From assembly GCF_000374185.1 (NCBI RefSeq), contig NZ_KB910518.1, positions 4,388,530 through 4,452,529 of the forward strand: 64,000 nt of DNA. The letters run 5' to 3'. A model generated the notes under the pieces. That model was not told where the DNA came from. It did no database searches and was given only the letters and a program-made list of their open reading frames with translations. Origin of the DNA: Paenibacillus sp. HW567 (GTDB lineage Bacteria; Bacillota; Bacilli; Paenibacillales; Paenibacillaceae). Below, one piece after another: positions 17,904 to 26,911 of this stretch. The position numbers and the translations under genes were made by a program. The first letter of the stretch is position 1. The number at the start of each line of letters is the position of its first letter.

Positions 17904-18663
17904 TCTGTTTGATTTAAGCGGCAAGGTGGCAGTTGTGACCGGCGCATCTGGGGGAATCGGAGCAGAATTGGCCAAGGCGTTCGCCGCGCAAGGTGCGGAT
18001 TTGGCCCTTCTGGATCTAAGATTGGACGAGCTGAGAACACCCGCCAGGGAGATCGAATCCGTAGGCCGCCGCGCTCTGTCACTGAAATGTGACGTGACCC
18101 GTGAGGGAGAGATTGAGGTTGCAGTCGCAACCATTCTCCAGCACTGGGGCAAGGTCGATATTCTGGTGAACAATGCAGGAGTCGCCTCCGCCGGTTCAGT
18201 GGAGGCGCTGGAGGAAAGAGAATGGGACCGGGTGATTGATACCAACCTAAAGAGCATATTTCTCATGTCAAAGCATGTCATTAAGCACATGAAAGACAGA
18301 AGCTACGGCAGAATTATCAATATGGCCTCCATCTGCGGCATGATCGGGAGCAAGTCGGAGCCGCTCCATGCCTACAATGCCTCCAAAGGCGCGGTTGTGA
18401 GTTTGACCAGAGGCATGGGGGCTTCACTCGCTCCGTATGGCATAACGGTTAACGCTATCGGTCCCAGCCTGTTCCGCACGGGAATGACGGAAGGCGCTCT
18501 ATATCAGGATAGCTTTCTCAAGTTGTACAATGCGCAATGTCCCGCCGGCCGGCCCGGCAATCCGGATGAATTGAATGGCGCCGCCATCTATTTTGCCTCG
18601 GACGCTTCCAGCTACACAACAGGCCAGACACTGTATGTGGACGGAGGCTGGACCTCGGTTTGA
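17896..18663 (+). CDS. Short-chain dehydrogenase/reductase (SDR)
   Basis: 255 aa classical SDR: TGASGGIG cofactor motif (about 14-21), NNAG (about 93), and the YNASKG catalytic Tyr/Lys (about 159-163), ending YVDGGWTSV. Probably NAD(P)-dependent oxidation or reduction of a hydroxy/keto acid that the coupled decarboxylase-like enzyme also handles. The ATG overlaps the preceding stop region by 8 nt; a terminator follows. Confidence 0.88.
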   Translation: MNDLFDLSGKVAVVTGASGGIGAELAKAFAAQGADLALLDLRLDELRTPAREIESVGRRALSLKCDVTREGEIEVAVATILQHWGKVDILVNNAGVASAGSVEALEEREWDRVIDTNLKSIFLMSKHVIKHMKDRSYGRIINMASICGMIGSKSEPLHAYNASKGAVVSLTRGMGASLAPYGITVNAIGPSLFRTGMTEGALYQDSFLKLYNAQCPAGRPGNPDELNGAAIYFASDASSYTTGQTLYVDGGWTSV

Positions 18664-18688
18664 GCACGGGATTAACCCGGGAAAAGAA

Positions 18689-18732
18689 ACTGCCCTTACG
18701 CTTCTCATCAGAAGCCGGAAGGGCAGTCTCTT
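18689..18732 (+). terminator. Terminator after SDR operon
   Basis: ACTGCCCTT/AAGGGCAGT stem (18689-18697 with 18719-18727) followed by CTCTTTT. A short CCCCCTGAAGGGGG hairpin comes just after. The rest of the 18664-18997 gap shows no gene. Confidence 0.75.
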
Positions 18733-18927
18733 TTCCACCCCCTGAAGGGGGCTTGTAGTTATAATTCGTATTGTACGTTATGCAAGCCTGCGGCCGTAAC
18801 CAGATCGGATCAGGCCTCTACTTGATACGTTAACCAAGTTCCCGTCACCCTTCTTCTGCCTTGCCGTTCCAAGACCTATAAATGCGAGGTAAATACTATA
18901 TTGATTATTCAAGATATTTTATTCAAA

Positions 18928-18961
18928 ATAAAAAAACTCTACAGCCACAAGGGTTGTAGAG
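18928..18961 (-). terminator. Terminator after sodium symporter gene
   Basis: Minus strand: CTCTACAACC-CTTG-TGGCTGTAGAG followed by seven T, 36 bp beyond the symporter stop. Classic intrinsic terminator. Confidence 0.85.
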
Positions 18962-18997
18962 CTTGATTGTCCATTTTGCAGATGAATGGCTGTTGAA

Positions 18998-20350
18998 CTA
19001 GAATTTAAGAATTCCCGAAGTATGGAGCAGTACCAAGAAAACCAGGATCGGTGCGACATACCGGAGCATGAACAACCAGATGCGGAACCACCGAGCTTGC
19101 AGCCCAGCCGCTTCTGCTGCCCCCTTCCAGAAGTATCCGGCGAAAATGGTAATCAGCAGACCGCCAAACGGCAGCATAATGTTGGAGGTGATGAAATCCA
19201 TCCAGTCGAATAGGGCTTTGCCGCCAAACGAAAGCTCAGGGAACATTCCCAGCGACATCGCGGAAGGAACACCGAGCAGGAAACAGACCAGAGACAAGAT
19301 CCAGACCGAACGTTGACGGCTCCAGTTCCAGCGCTCCATCGCGAAGGATACAGGCACTTCAAGCAGGGATACGGCTGAGGTCAAGGCAGCAATCGCCAAC
19401 AGGATGAAGAACAGACCGCCGAAGAACCCGCCGAAGGGCATAGCCGAGAAAGCCGCAGGCAGAGCGACAAAAATTAGCGAAGGCCCCTGATCCGGGGCAA
19501 TGCCAAACGAGAACGTTGTCGGGAAGATAATCAATCCGGCAATAAACGCATAGAGCAAATCTCCGGCGCCAATCGCTAATGCGGCGGTACCCAGCGACTG
19601 ATTTTTATCCACGTAAGAGCCGTAAGTCAGCAGAATCCCCATCCCGAGCGACAACGAGAAAAAGGCATGTCCCAAGGCGACCAGCGCAGATTCCGCCGTC
19701 AGCACCGAGAAGTCCGGTTTGAGGAAGAAGGAGACACCTTCGTTTGCACCAGGCAAGGTTACCGCGCGAATCATGAGCACAATGAGGAGAACGACCAGGC
19801 CGGGTATCAACACTTTGTTGAATTTCTCAATCCCGCCCGATACCCCAAGAATGACTACGCCCGCCGTAATCAGCATAGCTACGCCCTGCCAGACAATCGG
19901 CATCCCCCCTGAGATAAAGGAGCCAAATTCACCTGCATAGTCACTTGAACTGAACAATTGGCCATTGAAGGCAATCATCGCGTAATTTAGCGTCCAGCCT
20001 GCAACAATAACATAAAAGGAGAGGATTAGAAAAGGCGCGACTACTTGCAGTATTCCCGCTGCCTTCCAGCCTTTTCCACCTCCGGCACGTATGAACGAAG
20101 TCGCCGCGCTTCCGCGTCCGCTGCGTCCAATCGCCAGCTCGGCCAATAGCACCGGCAAGCCGATCAGGGTCAGACAGACGATGAAGAGCAGGAAGAAAGC
20201 CGCACCGCCATTTTCCCCTGTAATGTAAGGGAACTTCCACATATTTCCCAAACCAACAGAGCTGCCGATGGCCGCAAAAATAAAGCCGCTGGAGGAAAAA
20301 CGCTCCTTCTTCTCCGCGAGCAGGCTTTTTTCACCTTTAGTTTGATTCAT
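18998..20350 (-). CDS. NSS-family sodium-dependent amino acid transporter
   Basis: 450 aa, about 11-12 membrane helices. N-terminal AAIGSSVGLGNMWKFPYITG (about residues 26-45) is the NSS/SNF signature with the unwound TM1 that binds Na+ and substrate; ELAIGRSGRGS follows. Bacterial relatives such as LeuT and TnaT import neutral or aromatic amino acids with sodium. Single-gene unit with its own promoter and terminator; substrate not deducible. Confidence 0.92.
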   Translation of the reverse strand: MNQTKGEKSLLAEKKERFSSSGFIFAAIGSSVGLGNMWKFPYITGENGGAAFFLLFIVCLTLIGLPVLLAELAIGRSGRGSAATSFIRAGGGKGWKAAGILQVVAPFLILSFYVIVAGWTLNYAMIAFNGQLFSSSDYAGEFGSFISGGMPIVWQGVAMLITAGVVILGVSGGIEKFNKVLIPGLVVLLIVLMIRAVTLPGANEGVSFFLKPDFSVLTAESALVALGHAFFSLSLGMGILLTYGSYVDKNQSLGTAALAIGAGDLLYAFIAGLIIFPTTFSFGIAPDQGPSLIFVALPAAFSAMPFGGFFGGLFFILLAIAALTSAVSLLEVPVSFAMERWNWSRQRSVWILSLVCFLLGVPSAMSLGMFPELSFGGKALFDWMDFITSNIMLPFGGLLITIFAGYFWKGAAEAAGLQARWFRIWLFMLRYVAPILVFLVLLHTSGILKF

Positions 20351-20385
20351 TTTCTTAACACGCCCCGTTTTCTTTTTTAGACCTC

Positions 20386-20414
20386 ATTATAGCTTATATA
20401 ACATTGAGTGTCAT
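20386..20414 (-). promoter_or_regulatory. Sigma-A promoter for the sodium symporter gene
   Basis: ATGACA, 17 nt, TATAAT on the minus strand; -10 ends about 36 nt before the start codon. Confidence 0.65.
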
Positions 20415-20454
20415 ATAGAAATTCTCTGAATTCTCTATAATTATTCCTTTTTAC

Positions 20455-20496
20455 TGTATAAAAAAACAAAGGATGCCGCCGTTCCCGGCGACACCC
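20455..20496 (-). terminator. Terminator after transglutaminase-like lipoprotein
   Basis: Minus strand: GGGTGTCGCCG-GGAA-CGGCGGCATCC, an 11-bp stem with a GGAA tetraloop, followed by TTTGTTTTTTT. Very strong intrinsic terminator. Confidence 0.9.
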
Positions 20497-20560
20497 TATT
20501 GTAGTTTGCAACGATGTTGTATGTTTTCGTATATAATGAACTCCATTCTTTTATCTTCAA

Positions 20561-22972
20561 CTAAGGAGCGCGCCAGATAACGAAATAGTTATTGTACCCA
20601 TAGCCATAATTGGCAGTGCCTGAGCTGCTCCCCAGAATGTGTGCGGTAAGCTGTTTCAGTTCCGCTTCGTTTATCTCCGGTTTGACCCGAACTGAAATTA
20701 CCGGTTCGTTCCGCTTCAGCAGCTTTTGCAGCTTGGTTGTGAAGTCTGCGGCAGAATGGACCTCCAGCCCGTTTTTGACATAATAGTCATAGGTTTCGGT
20801 TACTCCCTCAAATGAGCCCAGCTCTTTATCCAGCCAGAACATGTCATCCTGAACGTATTCCAGCCCGGCCGCAGTGTCATCATTGGCATTATAAAGCAAA
20901 TAAGGAATTCCCGTGTTGGTCAAGCCGTTGGTAGGATCAATATTGAGCCATTCTGAACCGATTTTGACCTTAATCCAGGCGTGCGGTGTTCCTTCCAGCG
21001 TTCCAGTTACCACAATCGTCTCAAGTCCGGCCAGATCGGCGAGCATTTTATATGATGATGCGTAACTCATACATACTCCCTTTTTCTTGACCATAATACC
21101 GTAGGTAGTAAACGCGTCATTTATTTCGGCATCGAACGGCCCTTTGCTGTCCTGGGCGGCTGCCGATGCGGCATCATCATAGAGGGTCTTATCCTTTAAA
21201 TATGCATAGATCGCCATGTTTTTTTGTGCGGCGCTCATTCCGTTATGAATGATGGCCTGGACAATACGCTGTGCTTCAGCCGAAATTTCCTTCTGCTTGC
21301 GTTTGAGCTCATGGCTGGAATCATTATATTCGAGATGCAGGGTGACTGAATTATAATCGTAATAGTATGTAGCCACACCGAGAATCTGCGGATTCTGATA
21401 GATCACTTTGGTTAAGTAATCCACCAGAACCTCCTTGCTTTGCAGTTCAGGAAAAGCCAATAGCGAAAACTCCTTCTTGCCTTCCACCATATTCCGGGCC
21501 AAGTACTCTTCTGCCGCCGAATTCACATTCAGCCCGATTTTCCTTAGAATCTCCGGCTCAGGAACAAGCTGTTCGTCACCTTCTGCTGCCTGCTGCTTCG
21601 TATTTAGTCTTTGCCGGCTGACCAGATCAAGTCCCGCGCCTGAAGAACCGCCCGCCTTGCCTCCGCCAATAATGGTCGGGACCTCTGGAGGGGCGACCCA
21701 TGTCCTGGAGCTCTGTGGCTTGGCCATTCCTGTATTTGGGTCTTTCCTGGAATGAGATGTCACGAACGCCTTATATTCAGCTTCCGTCACCTCAAAAATC
21801 AAAAAGCTTCCCTTAAGCTCCGTGCCTTTTATCCGGTATTCTACCTTGCTGTCATTAATGATCTTGTTCTTGTCCATATTATAGATTACATCCCGGTCCG
21901 CTACCGACTCATCCAGAAATTGAACGGACATCTTCTTGGGCAGTTCAGACAGCTTATCGTAGCTGCCATATGGATCTGCCAAAGCAAGAGGCAGCCTATC
22001 AGCCAGCTCCGCGATACTGATCATATTGCCGAAATTGGATTCCTGATCTCCTTTATAAGCCGTTACATAATAACCAAAAGGATTCAGGAGATTCTGGAGA
22101 GAATCCAGTCTCTGATTACTTGAATGAGTAAGGTCATATTCCGTAGTCTGTACAGTAGCTTGCGGGCTAGGAAAAACATCTTCATAGCCCTCTTCCGCCC
22201 CATTAATTTTGCTATGCATGCTCTCAGAATAAACGCTATAGATTTTATAGCCGTCGGCTCCCTTAACCGGTTTCCAGGTCAATTTGAGGCTGCCTGATCC
22301 ATCAATTACATAATCCAGTTCCGGGGCAGGGACTTGCGATTTCACTGTAAACGGAGTAATGACCGGCTTAGCCAGCTTTAGCGGAGTCTGAGATTCCAAA
22401 TCATAATTCACACGGATGTAATAAGCAGATGCGTTTCCCCAAATCGAATCAAATACGCCATCCCGATCTAAGAGTTCTAAGAATGGCTCCACCACCACCG
22501 TGCTTCCGGAATCCTGGAAATAGATATTCGCCTTAATCTGGCTATGTGTCAGCGCCTTCCGGTCGGTATGTACTGAGATGATATCTTCTGCGGGTATTCC
22601 CGACATATCCGCTTTGAAGCTGAAGGTAAAGCTCTCATTCTGTTTGACATTGTACAGCGACATCAGCACTTCCGTAGATTCCTGCTCATATTTTAGCTTC
22701 AGGTCATGAACCGTCAATTGACCGGTAGGCCGTCCGCAGAGCACACTTTTGATGTTGATTTCCTGCCGCACCGCCGGCGCTTCTGTCTCTTCTGCTGGTT
22801 CTATCTTTTTAATCTGTTCTGTTGGCTCTACTTGTTCGGCCTGTGTGTCGTTAAGAACAGCAGCCGCTTCATTCCCGGCAGCCGGGAGATTTCCATTATT
22901 GAAGCAACCCGTTAATAACATAAGTATAGTCAGAGTACTCGCCAAAGCTTTTAACAAGCGATTACACCCCAT
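20561..22972 (-). CDS. Lipoprotein with fibronectin-III and transglutaminase-like domains
   Basis: 803 aa from ATG 22972 (GTG 22999 is possible but has no ribosome site). Signal ends with lipobox LLTGC, so it is anchored outside the membrane. An FN3-like region (GSGSLKLTWKPVKGADGYKIY) lies near residues 230-250. The C-terminal half has the transglutaminase/protease-like triad: KKGVCMSYASSYKML (Cys), GTPHAWIKVKIG (His), LNIDPTNG (Asp), about residues 640-700. Such bacterial proteins act on extracellular peptides or cell-wall crosslinks; exact role unknown. Confidence 0.8.
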   Translation of the reverse strand: MGCNRLLKALASTLTILMLLTGCFNNGNLPAAGNEAAAVLNDTQAEQVEPTEQIKKIEPAEETEAPAVRQEINIKSVLCGRPTGQLTVHDLKLKYEQESTEVLMSLYNVKQNESFTFSFKADMSGIPAEDIISVHTDRKALTHSQIKANIYFQDSGSTVVVEPFLELLDRDGVFDSIWGNASAYYIRVNYDLESQTPLKLAKPVITPFTVKSQVPAPELDYVIDGSGSLKLTWKPVKGADGYKIYSVYSESMHSKINGAEEGYEDVFPSPQATVQTTEYDLTHSSNQRLDSLQNLLNPFGYYVTAYKGDQESNFGNMISIAELADRLPLALADPYGSYDKLSELPKKMSVQFLDESVADRDVIYNMDKNKIINDSKVEYRIKGTELKGSFLIFEVTEAEYKAFVTSHSRKDPNTGMAKPQSSRTWVAPPEVPTIIGGGKAGGSSGAGLDLVSRQRLNTKQQAAEGDEQLVPEPEILRKIGLNVNSAAEEYLARNMVEGKKEFSLLAFPELQSKEVLVDYLTKVIYQNPQILGVATYYYDYNSVTLHLEYNDSSHELKRKQKEISAEAQRIVQAIIHNGMSAAQKNMAIYAYLKDKTLYDDAASAAAQDSKGPFDAEINDAFTTYGIMVKKKGVCMSYASSYKMLADLAGLETIVVTGTLEGTPHAWIKVKIGSEWLNIDPTNGLTNTGIPYLLYNANDDTAAGLEYVQDDMFWLDKELGSFEGVTETYDYYVKNGLEVHSAADFTTKLQKLLKRNEPVISVRVKPEINEAELKQLTAHILGSSSGTANYGYGYNNYFVIWRAP

Positions 22973-23033
22973 GTCTTCCAGTGACTTACGCAAAATCACT
23001 CTATGTATTTGCTGACTGCATAAAATTCACTAT

Positions 23034-23062
23034 ACTATAATGTGGAAATTGGGCACAGTAAA
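23034..23062 (-). promoter_or_regulatory. Promoter for the transglutaminase-like lipoprotein
   Basis: TTTACT, 17 nt, TATAGT on the minus strand, ending 35-62 nt before the candidate start codons. Confidence 0.5.
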
Positions 23063-23088
23063 GTTTGCCACAGCCCAGTTCTTACCGG

Positions 23089-24108
23089 CTAGAGTTCGTT
23101 CAGCTTCTCCTTGCACAGCCTGATATACTGCATAGCCTGTACACTGCCCAGTCCATACTCGGTAAGATGATTGAGGTTATCGTCGCCTAGCGTAAGACAA
23201 TGCTTGAAGGTGGCAAGCGCCTCTTCGAAGTCGCCGTTCCGATATAGAATCACACCTTTATAAAAATGCAAATCCACATAATCGGGATACAGTAAGATGG
23301 CTTTGTCTATCGACGCACGGAACTCCTGTTCATTGCCGAGAGCCAGCACGGAGGCATATTTCAACTGATATAACATGGAGGGAGGAATTTGTCCCCTCAG
23401 CAGAAATCGGACAATTGACTGATTCACCTGCTTAACAGCCTGGTCATATTCTCCATTGTAATAATATTCGTTCGCCAAATGGTACTCCAACCAGGGATGC
23501 TTCTCCTCTGAAGCATACGCCTGCTCCAGCATCCGCAGATTGCGCCCCGCCTTATTTTTCCTTGCGTTATCCATATAACCGTAATGATGAATACTTACCG
23601 GCACAATTGGCGGCAAAATCAGCCTTCCGCTTCTCTCCATAATTTCTTCGGCATTAAGCATCTCATGAATGCTGTATATAAATTTGAACCCTGAATGATT
23701 ACGGAACAGCCGGGTCTGGGCAAGCTGATAGGCTTCAGCCGGATTCGCTTCTTTTCCTGTATAATGGATGGTTCTCACGGAGAGCAGCAGCTCATGGCCG
23801 CCGGTTAATTCTTTCAGAAGCCGCGGGTCCTGGTCACACTCCAGTACTTCGTCGGCATCCAGCCACAGAATCCAGTCTCCGGTAGCCAAGGCTACCCCTT
23901 GATTGCGGGCCTCTGAGAAGCTTCCGTTCCACGGACAGGATATGACGGAGGTTGTAAACATTCTCGCGACATCGAGCGTCCCGTCAGTAGAGCCTGTATC
24001 GACGATGATCATTTCATCCACATAAGGGGCGGCGCTTTCAAGACAACGCTTGAGGCTGGCGGCTTCATTTTTCACAATCATACACAAGGACAGCGAAGCT
24101 TTCATCAT
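23089..24108 (-). CDS. Family 2 glycosyltransferase with TPR-like C-terminus
   Basis: 339 aa. N-terminal GT2 domain: LSLCMIVKNEAASLKRCLES, IIVDTGSTDGT, ARNQGVALATGDWILWLDADEVL (DxD at the metal site). The C-terminal 150 residues look like tetratricopeptide helices (YYNGEYDQAVKQVNQ, LYRNGDFEEALATFKH). This architecture matches SunS/YtcP-like GTs that glycosylate peptides or proteins. Divergent from spore-surface-like genes and paralogous to the C-terminal GT of the gene at 26974, suggesting glycosylation of the collagen-like protein. Confidence 0.85.
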   Translation of the reverse strand: MMKASLSLCMIVKNEAASLKRCLESAAPYVDEMIIVDTGSTDGTLDVARMFTTSVISCPWNGSFSEARNQGVALATGDWILWLDADEVLECDQDPRLLKELTGGHELLLSVRTIHYTGKEANPAEAYQLAQTRLFRNHSGFKFIYSIHEMLNAEEIMERSGRLILPPIVPVSIHHYGYMDNARKNKAGRNLRMLEQAYASEEKHPWLEYHLANEYYYNGEYDQAVKQVNQSIVRFLLRGQIPPSMLYQLKYASVLALGNEQEFRASIDKAILLYPDYVDLHFYKGVILYRNGDFEEALATFKHCLTLGDDNLNHLTEYGLGSVQAMQYIRLCKEKLNEL

Positions 24109-24178
24109 GATACGGCACCTCTAAGTCAGGAATGAATGTATATGGCTTAATAATATGCATGCAGCCATAATGCTGTGA

Positions 24179-24205
24179 ACACTTTGGGCGCAGGCACATA
24201 AGATA
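24179..24205 (+). promoter_or_regulatory. Sigma-K promoter for 24254 gene
   Basis: AC, 16 nt, CATAAGATA: exact fit to the sigma-K pattern (AC-16-CATAnnnTA), about 50 nt upstream of the start. Implies late mother-cell expression. Confidence 0.55.
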
Positions 24206-24253
24206 AGACATGACGAATGCTAAACTACCCTCAGAAATCAGGTGATCCCAAAC

Positions 24254-24568
24254 GTGTCCATGCCGAGTATTCCAGATATCAAACCGGATATTATTCTGAA
24301 GCGTCAGGATGTTATTCATCTGCTGTTGACTTCTATTGCCATGGAGGAGATCAGCTTTTCTCATATTCTCAATGCCGAAGCAGAGAAAATTCAATTCATA
24401 CTCGGCCAGAGCTGCCCTACTACGGAGGAAGTGCTGCGCATAAACGACAGTGTGGAACGAATTTTGCGGGGGATCGTGGCCAATCAAATTCTGCTGCAAT
24501 TCAAATTCAGCGATATCCTGAAGCTGGAGCAGTCCAGGACTGACTGTGATGAGGATTGCGAGGAGTAA
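24254..24568 (+). CDS. Small protein sharing N-terminal domain with the collagen-like spore protein
   Basis: 104 aa from GTG 24254, chosen because AGGTGAT lies 8 nt upstream and the resulting N-terminus (MSMPSIPDIKP) aligns with MSVSQPNLPNI of the collagen-like protein at 25435. Shared core: LLTSIAMEEISFSHILNAEAEKIQFILG versus LILSSIAMEELGLSHILNAE. It has no Gly-X-Y tract and ends in an acidic DCDEDCEE tail with two Cys. Probably a spore-surface protein using the same anchoring or assembly domain; the sigma-K promoter supports this. Confidence 0.75.
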   Translation: MSMPSIPDIKPDIILKRQDVIHLLLTSIAMEEISFSHILNAEAEKIQFILGQSCPTTEEVLRINDSVERILRGIVANQILLQFKFSDILKLEQSRTDCDEDCEE

Positions 24569-24591
24569 CGCCGATGAGAAGGAGGAAGGTC

Positions 24592-25356
24592 ATGGCCGAA
24601 CGGAAGAATGCCAATGCTGAGACAGGGCTGAAAATGAGAGCGGATCAGGCATTCTCCTGCATGAGTGAAGCCGTGCTTCAGGCAGAGGAGGCACTTGACG
24701 CTCTATTGGCAGCTAAAGCCGATCAGATCTGCTGTTTCATTCTTAATCCTCATTTGGGCGAAACCCGGCCAGCCAGAGAGGATATCGGTGAATTTTTGAA
24801 TTCAATGCTCTTCTTTATAGATTCCATTGCGGTGATCCGCCGGATGCTGCGGAGAAGGATGTATGATATGGCACGGCTGGAGCAATGGGAGAACGAAACA
24901 ATGGAGTGGTCGAAGCAGGCTCCCGATTCCCCTTCGCTCAACCGCACGGGTTGTCCCCAGTTTTCTCATTCGGCAGTGAAGCTGATCAATGCCATTGTGA
25001 AGTTTATCGAATGGGAAGTTCGGGAAGTGAGCGGATGGGGTTCGGCGCTGCGGGCAGCTCAGCACACTGGTTTAATTTGTGCCTTGCCTGAGCTTCTTGC
25101 CGGAGCAGCTTGGGCAAATCACCATCGCCGCAAGGAAGACACCGTCTATAGCGATGGGCTGATGCAGGAATGGTCGTCCCGGCTGAAACGCGCCATTATG
25201 CCGTCCCTGATCCAATACGAAGATCAGCGATTCAGGGTGAGAGAAGCACTGTTTCAGTTGGAATGCCTTATTAACGGCTCCGCAAGAGCCGCTGACGAAC
25301 AGAAGCGCCCAGCTTCTCCCCCTTTCATCCGAAACGGTGTGTTTGGGCGGCATTAG
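24592..25356 (+). CDS. Unknown spore-island protein
   Basis: 254 aa from ATG 24592, chosen for AAGGAGG upstream. No recognised domain. Mostly helical by eye, with SCMSEAVLQAEEALDALLAAK near the start and hydrophobic segments without clear membrane helices. It is the second gene of the plus-strand pair behind the sigma-K-like promoter, 23 bp after the preceding stop, and ends at a bidirectional terminator facing the collagen-like gene. Function not assigned. Confidence 0.7.
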   Translation: MAERKNANAETGLKMRADQAFSCMSEAVLQAEEALDALLAAKADQICCFILNPHLGETRPAREDIGEFLNSMLFFIDSIAVIRRMLRRRMYDMARLEQWENETMEWSKQAPDSPSLNRTGCPQFSHSAVKLINAIVKFIEWEVREVSGWGSALRAAQHTGLICALPELLAGAAWANHHRRKEDTVYSDGLMQEWSSRLKRAIMPSLIQYEDQRFRVREALFQLECLINGSARAADEQKRPASPPFIRNGVFGRH

Positions 25357-25366
25357 AACTGAAATC

Positions 25367-25424
25367 AAGTGAAGGCTGTACATTAAGACTCTCATTTAGG
25401 GAGTCAGTGTACAGCCTTTCACTT
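25367..25424. terminator. Bidirectional terminator between converging genes
   Basis: AAGTGAAGGCTGTACA pairs with TGTACAGCCTTTCACTT, enclosing a nested GACTC/GAGTC hairpin. It serves both the unknown gene (+) and the collagen-like gene (-). Confidence 0.8.
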
Positions 25425-25434
25425 TGAGATCAGA

Positions 25435-26760
25435 TCAGGTTAGCCGAATGATACTAAGGCTGGCGCCCGGTGCCTGCAGGCCGATTGAAACCGTCGAACT
25501 GATCTGAAGCTGAATGGTCGCCCCGGCAGTTACGGAGATGATGGTCTGCGCTTGGAGAATGGTAGTAGTCAGAGAAGCTGTGGCCGTGGACGGAACCGCT
25601 GTGCCATTAAGCAGAATGCGGGATGAAGTAAGCAGAGAGGCGGTCATATTGATTCTATAATTGATATAGTAATTCCCCGCGTTTGCGATTGTAAAAGTAT
25701 CATTGCCTGCGTTTACTGTTATGCCTGCCGGTATATTTTGGTTGTCAGGCATTGCTATAAGTCCAGTTCCAAGCAGCACAGCAATGGTGCCTGTAGCATT
25801 CTGGGCAAAAGCAAAGTTGCCCGTTACACTTGTGCCAGTCGCCCCGGTACTTCCTGTTGGGCCTTGCAGGCCGGTAGCTCCGGTTGGACCAGTCCCGCCC
25901 ACGGTACCCGTGGCTCCTGTAGCTCCGGTAGCCCCTGTTGCCCCGGTTGCCCCTCTTACCGCAATCGGGGTATAGTCGGCAGAAACGCCGGGAAGCCCAA
26001 CCGGTGGCGCGTTATTAACCATATAGGTGCTGCCGTCGTATGAAACAATTTGACCAACAGGGTAAGTGGGAGCAACGGCGACGTTGTAGGTAACGATTCC
26101 CGTTAAGCCCACACCGGTAGCCCCTGTAGGTCCCGTTGCACCCGTTGCACCGGTAACCCCGGTAGCTCCCGTGGTTCCGGCTGCACCACTCGTGCCTGTG
26201 GCTCCTCTTTCCGCCAACAGCGTGTAGGACGGCGAAGTATTCGGCGTGCCGGTGGGAGGTGTCGATATGACCATGTAGGTGCTGCCGTTATAATATACGA
26301 CCTGGTTGAGCGGATAGCCGGGAGCAAGCAGCGGATTGAAGGTTACCAGCCCGCCGAGGCCAGCTCCGGCCGCACCTGTAGCACCGGTCGCACCAGTCGG
26401 GCCGGCAGGCCCCCCCGCAGGTCCGGTCGGCCCGGTCGGGCCGGTTGGCCCCAGCAATGTAGGACTCTGCAGAGCACTCTCCAATTTGGATTGGAGAAAC
26501 ATTTGATTACGTGTGGCGCTGTCCATTGTGGAGCGGATGCTCTCGTTGACCTCCAGCAATTCACTAATTGTAGGATTCGGCCCTGTAACCCCGGGAATCG
26601 TTCCAAGCACATACTGCAGCTTCTCGCCTTCCGCATTTAAAATATGGCTTAAACCGAGTTCTTCCATGGCGATGGAGGAGAGGATCAGGTTGACGGCATC
26701 ATCACGGCTTATTGTAATCGACGGTGTAATATTGGGTAGATTAGGTTGGGACACAGACAT
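25435..26760 (-). CDS. Collagen-like (BclA-type) spore-surface protein
   Basis: 441 aa, GGAGGTAA before ATG. Layout: N-terminal domain about 1-105 with LILSSIAMEELGLSHILNAE; first Gly-X-Y tract (GPTGPTGPTGP); a 50-residue insert (GLVTFNPLLAPGYPLNQVVY...GSTYMV); a second tract; a second copy of the insert (GIVTYNVAVAPTYPVGQIVS...GSTYMV); a third tract rich in GATGATGAT; and a C1q-like BclA C-terminal domain (about 320-441). The Thr in Gly-X-Thr repeats are known O-glycosylation sites in BclA. Probably a trimeric exosporium filament glycosylated by neighbouring enzymes. Sigma-K/E-like -10 upstream. Confidence 0.9.
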   Translation of the reverse strand: MSVSQPNLPNITPSITISRDDAVNLILSSIAMEELGLSHILNAEGEKLQYVLGTIPGVTGPNPTISELLEVNESIRSTMDSATRNQMFLQSKLESALQSPTLLGPTGPTGPTGPAGGPAGPTGATGATGAAGAGLGGLVTFNPLLAPGYPLNQVVYYNGSTYMVISTPPTGTPNTSPSYTLLAERGATGTSGAAGTTGATGVTGATGATGPTGATGVGLTGIVTYNVAVAPTYPVGQIVSYDGSTYMVNNAPPVGLPGVSADYTPIAVRGATGATGATGATGATGTVGGTGPTGATGLQGPTGSTGATGTSVTGNFAFAQNATGTIAVLLGTGLIAMPDNQNIPAGITVNAGNDTFTIANAGNYYINYRINMTASLLTSSRILLNGTAVPSTATASLTTTILQAQTIISVTAGATIQLQISSTVSIGLQAPGASLSIIRLT

Positions 26761-26797
26761 TTACCTCCATTTGTTATAAAGTGATAGTTCTTAAATC

Positions 26798-26805
26798 ATT
26801 GTATG
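26798..26805 (-). promoter_or_regulatory. Sigma-E/K-like -10 for collagen-like gene
   Basis: CATACAAT on the minus strand, 37 nt before the start codon, identical to the box before sigK. An AC dinucleotide lies near the -35 position. Confidence 0.5.
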
Positions 26806-26911
26806 CCGTTTCGAGGTGGAAGGTTAGTAAAAGGCCCATCCCCCATATGTTTTTACAATAATAAGGTTACCCCACCCATTTCTTTTGAATAGTGTGTTGA
26901 GAGGAGAGCTT

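Noticed and set aside
25700..26450. CRISPR-like or satellite-like repetitive DNA
   Set aside because: The repetition comes from Gly-X-Y codons of the collagen-like gene; units are 9 bp, in frame and degenerate.
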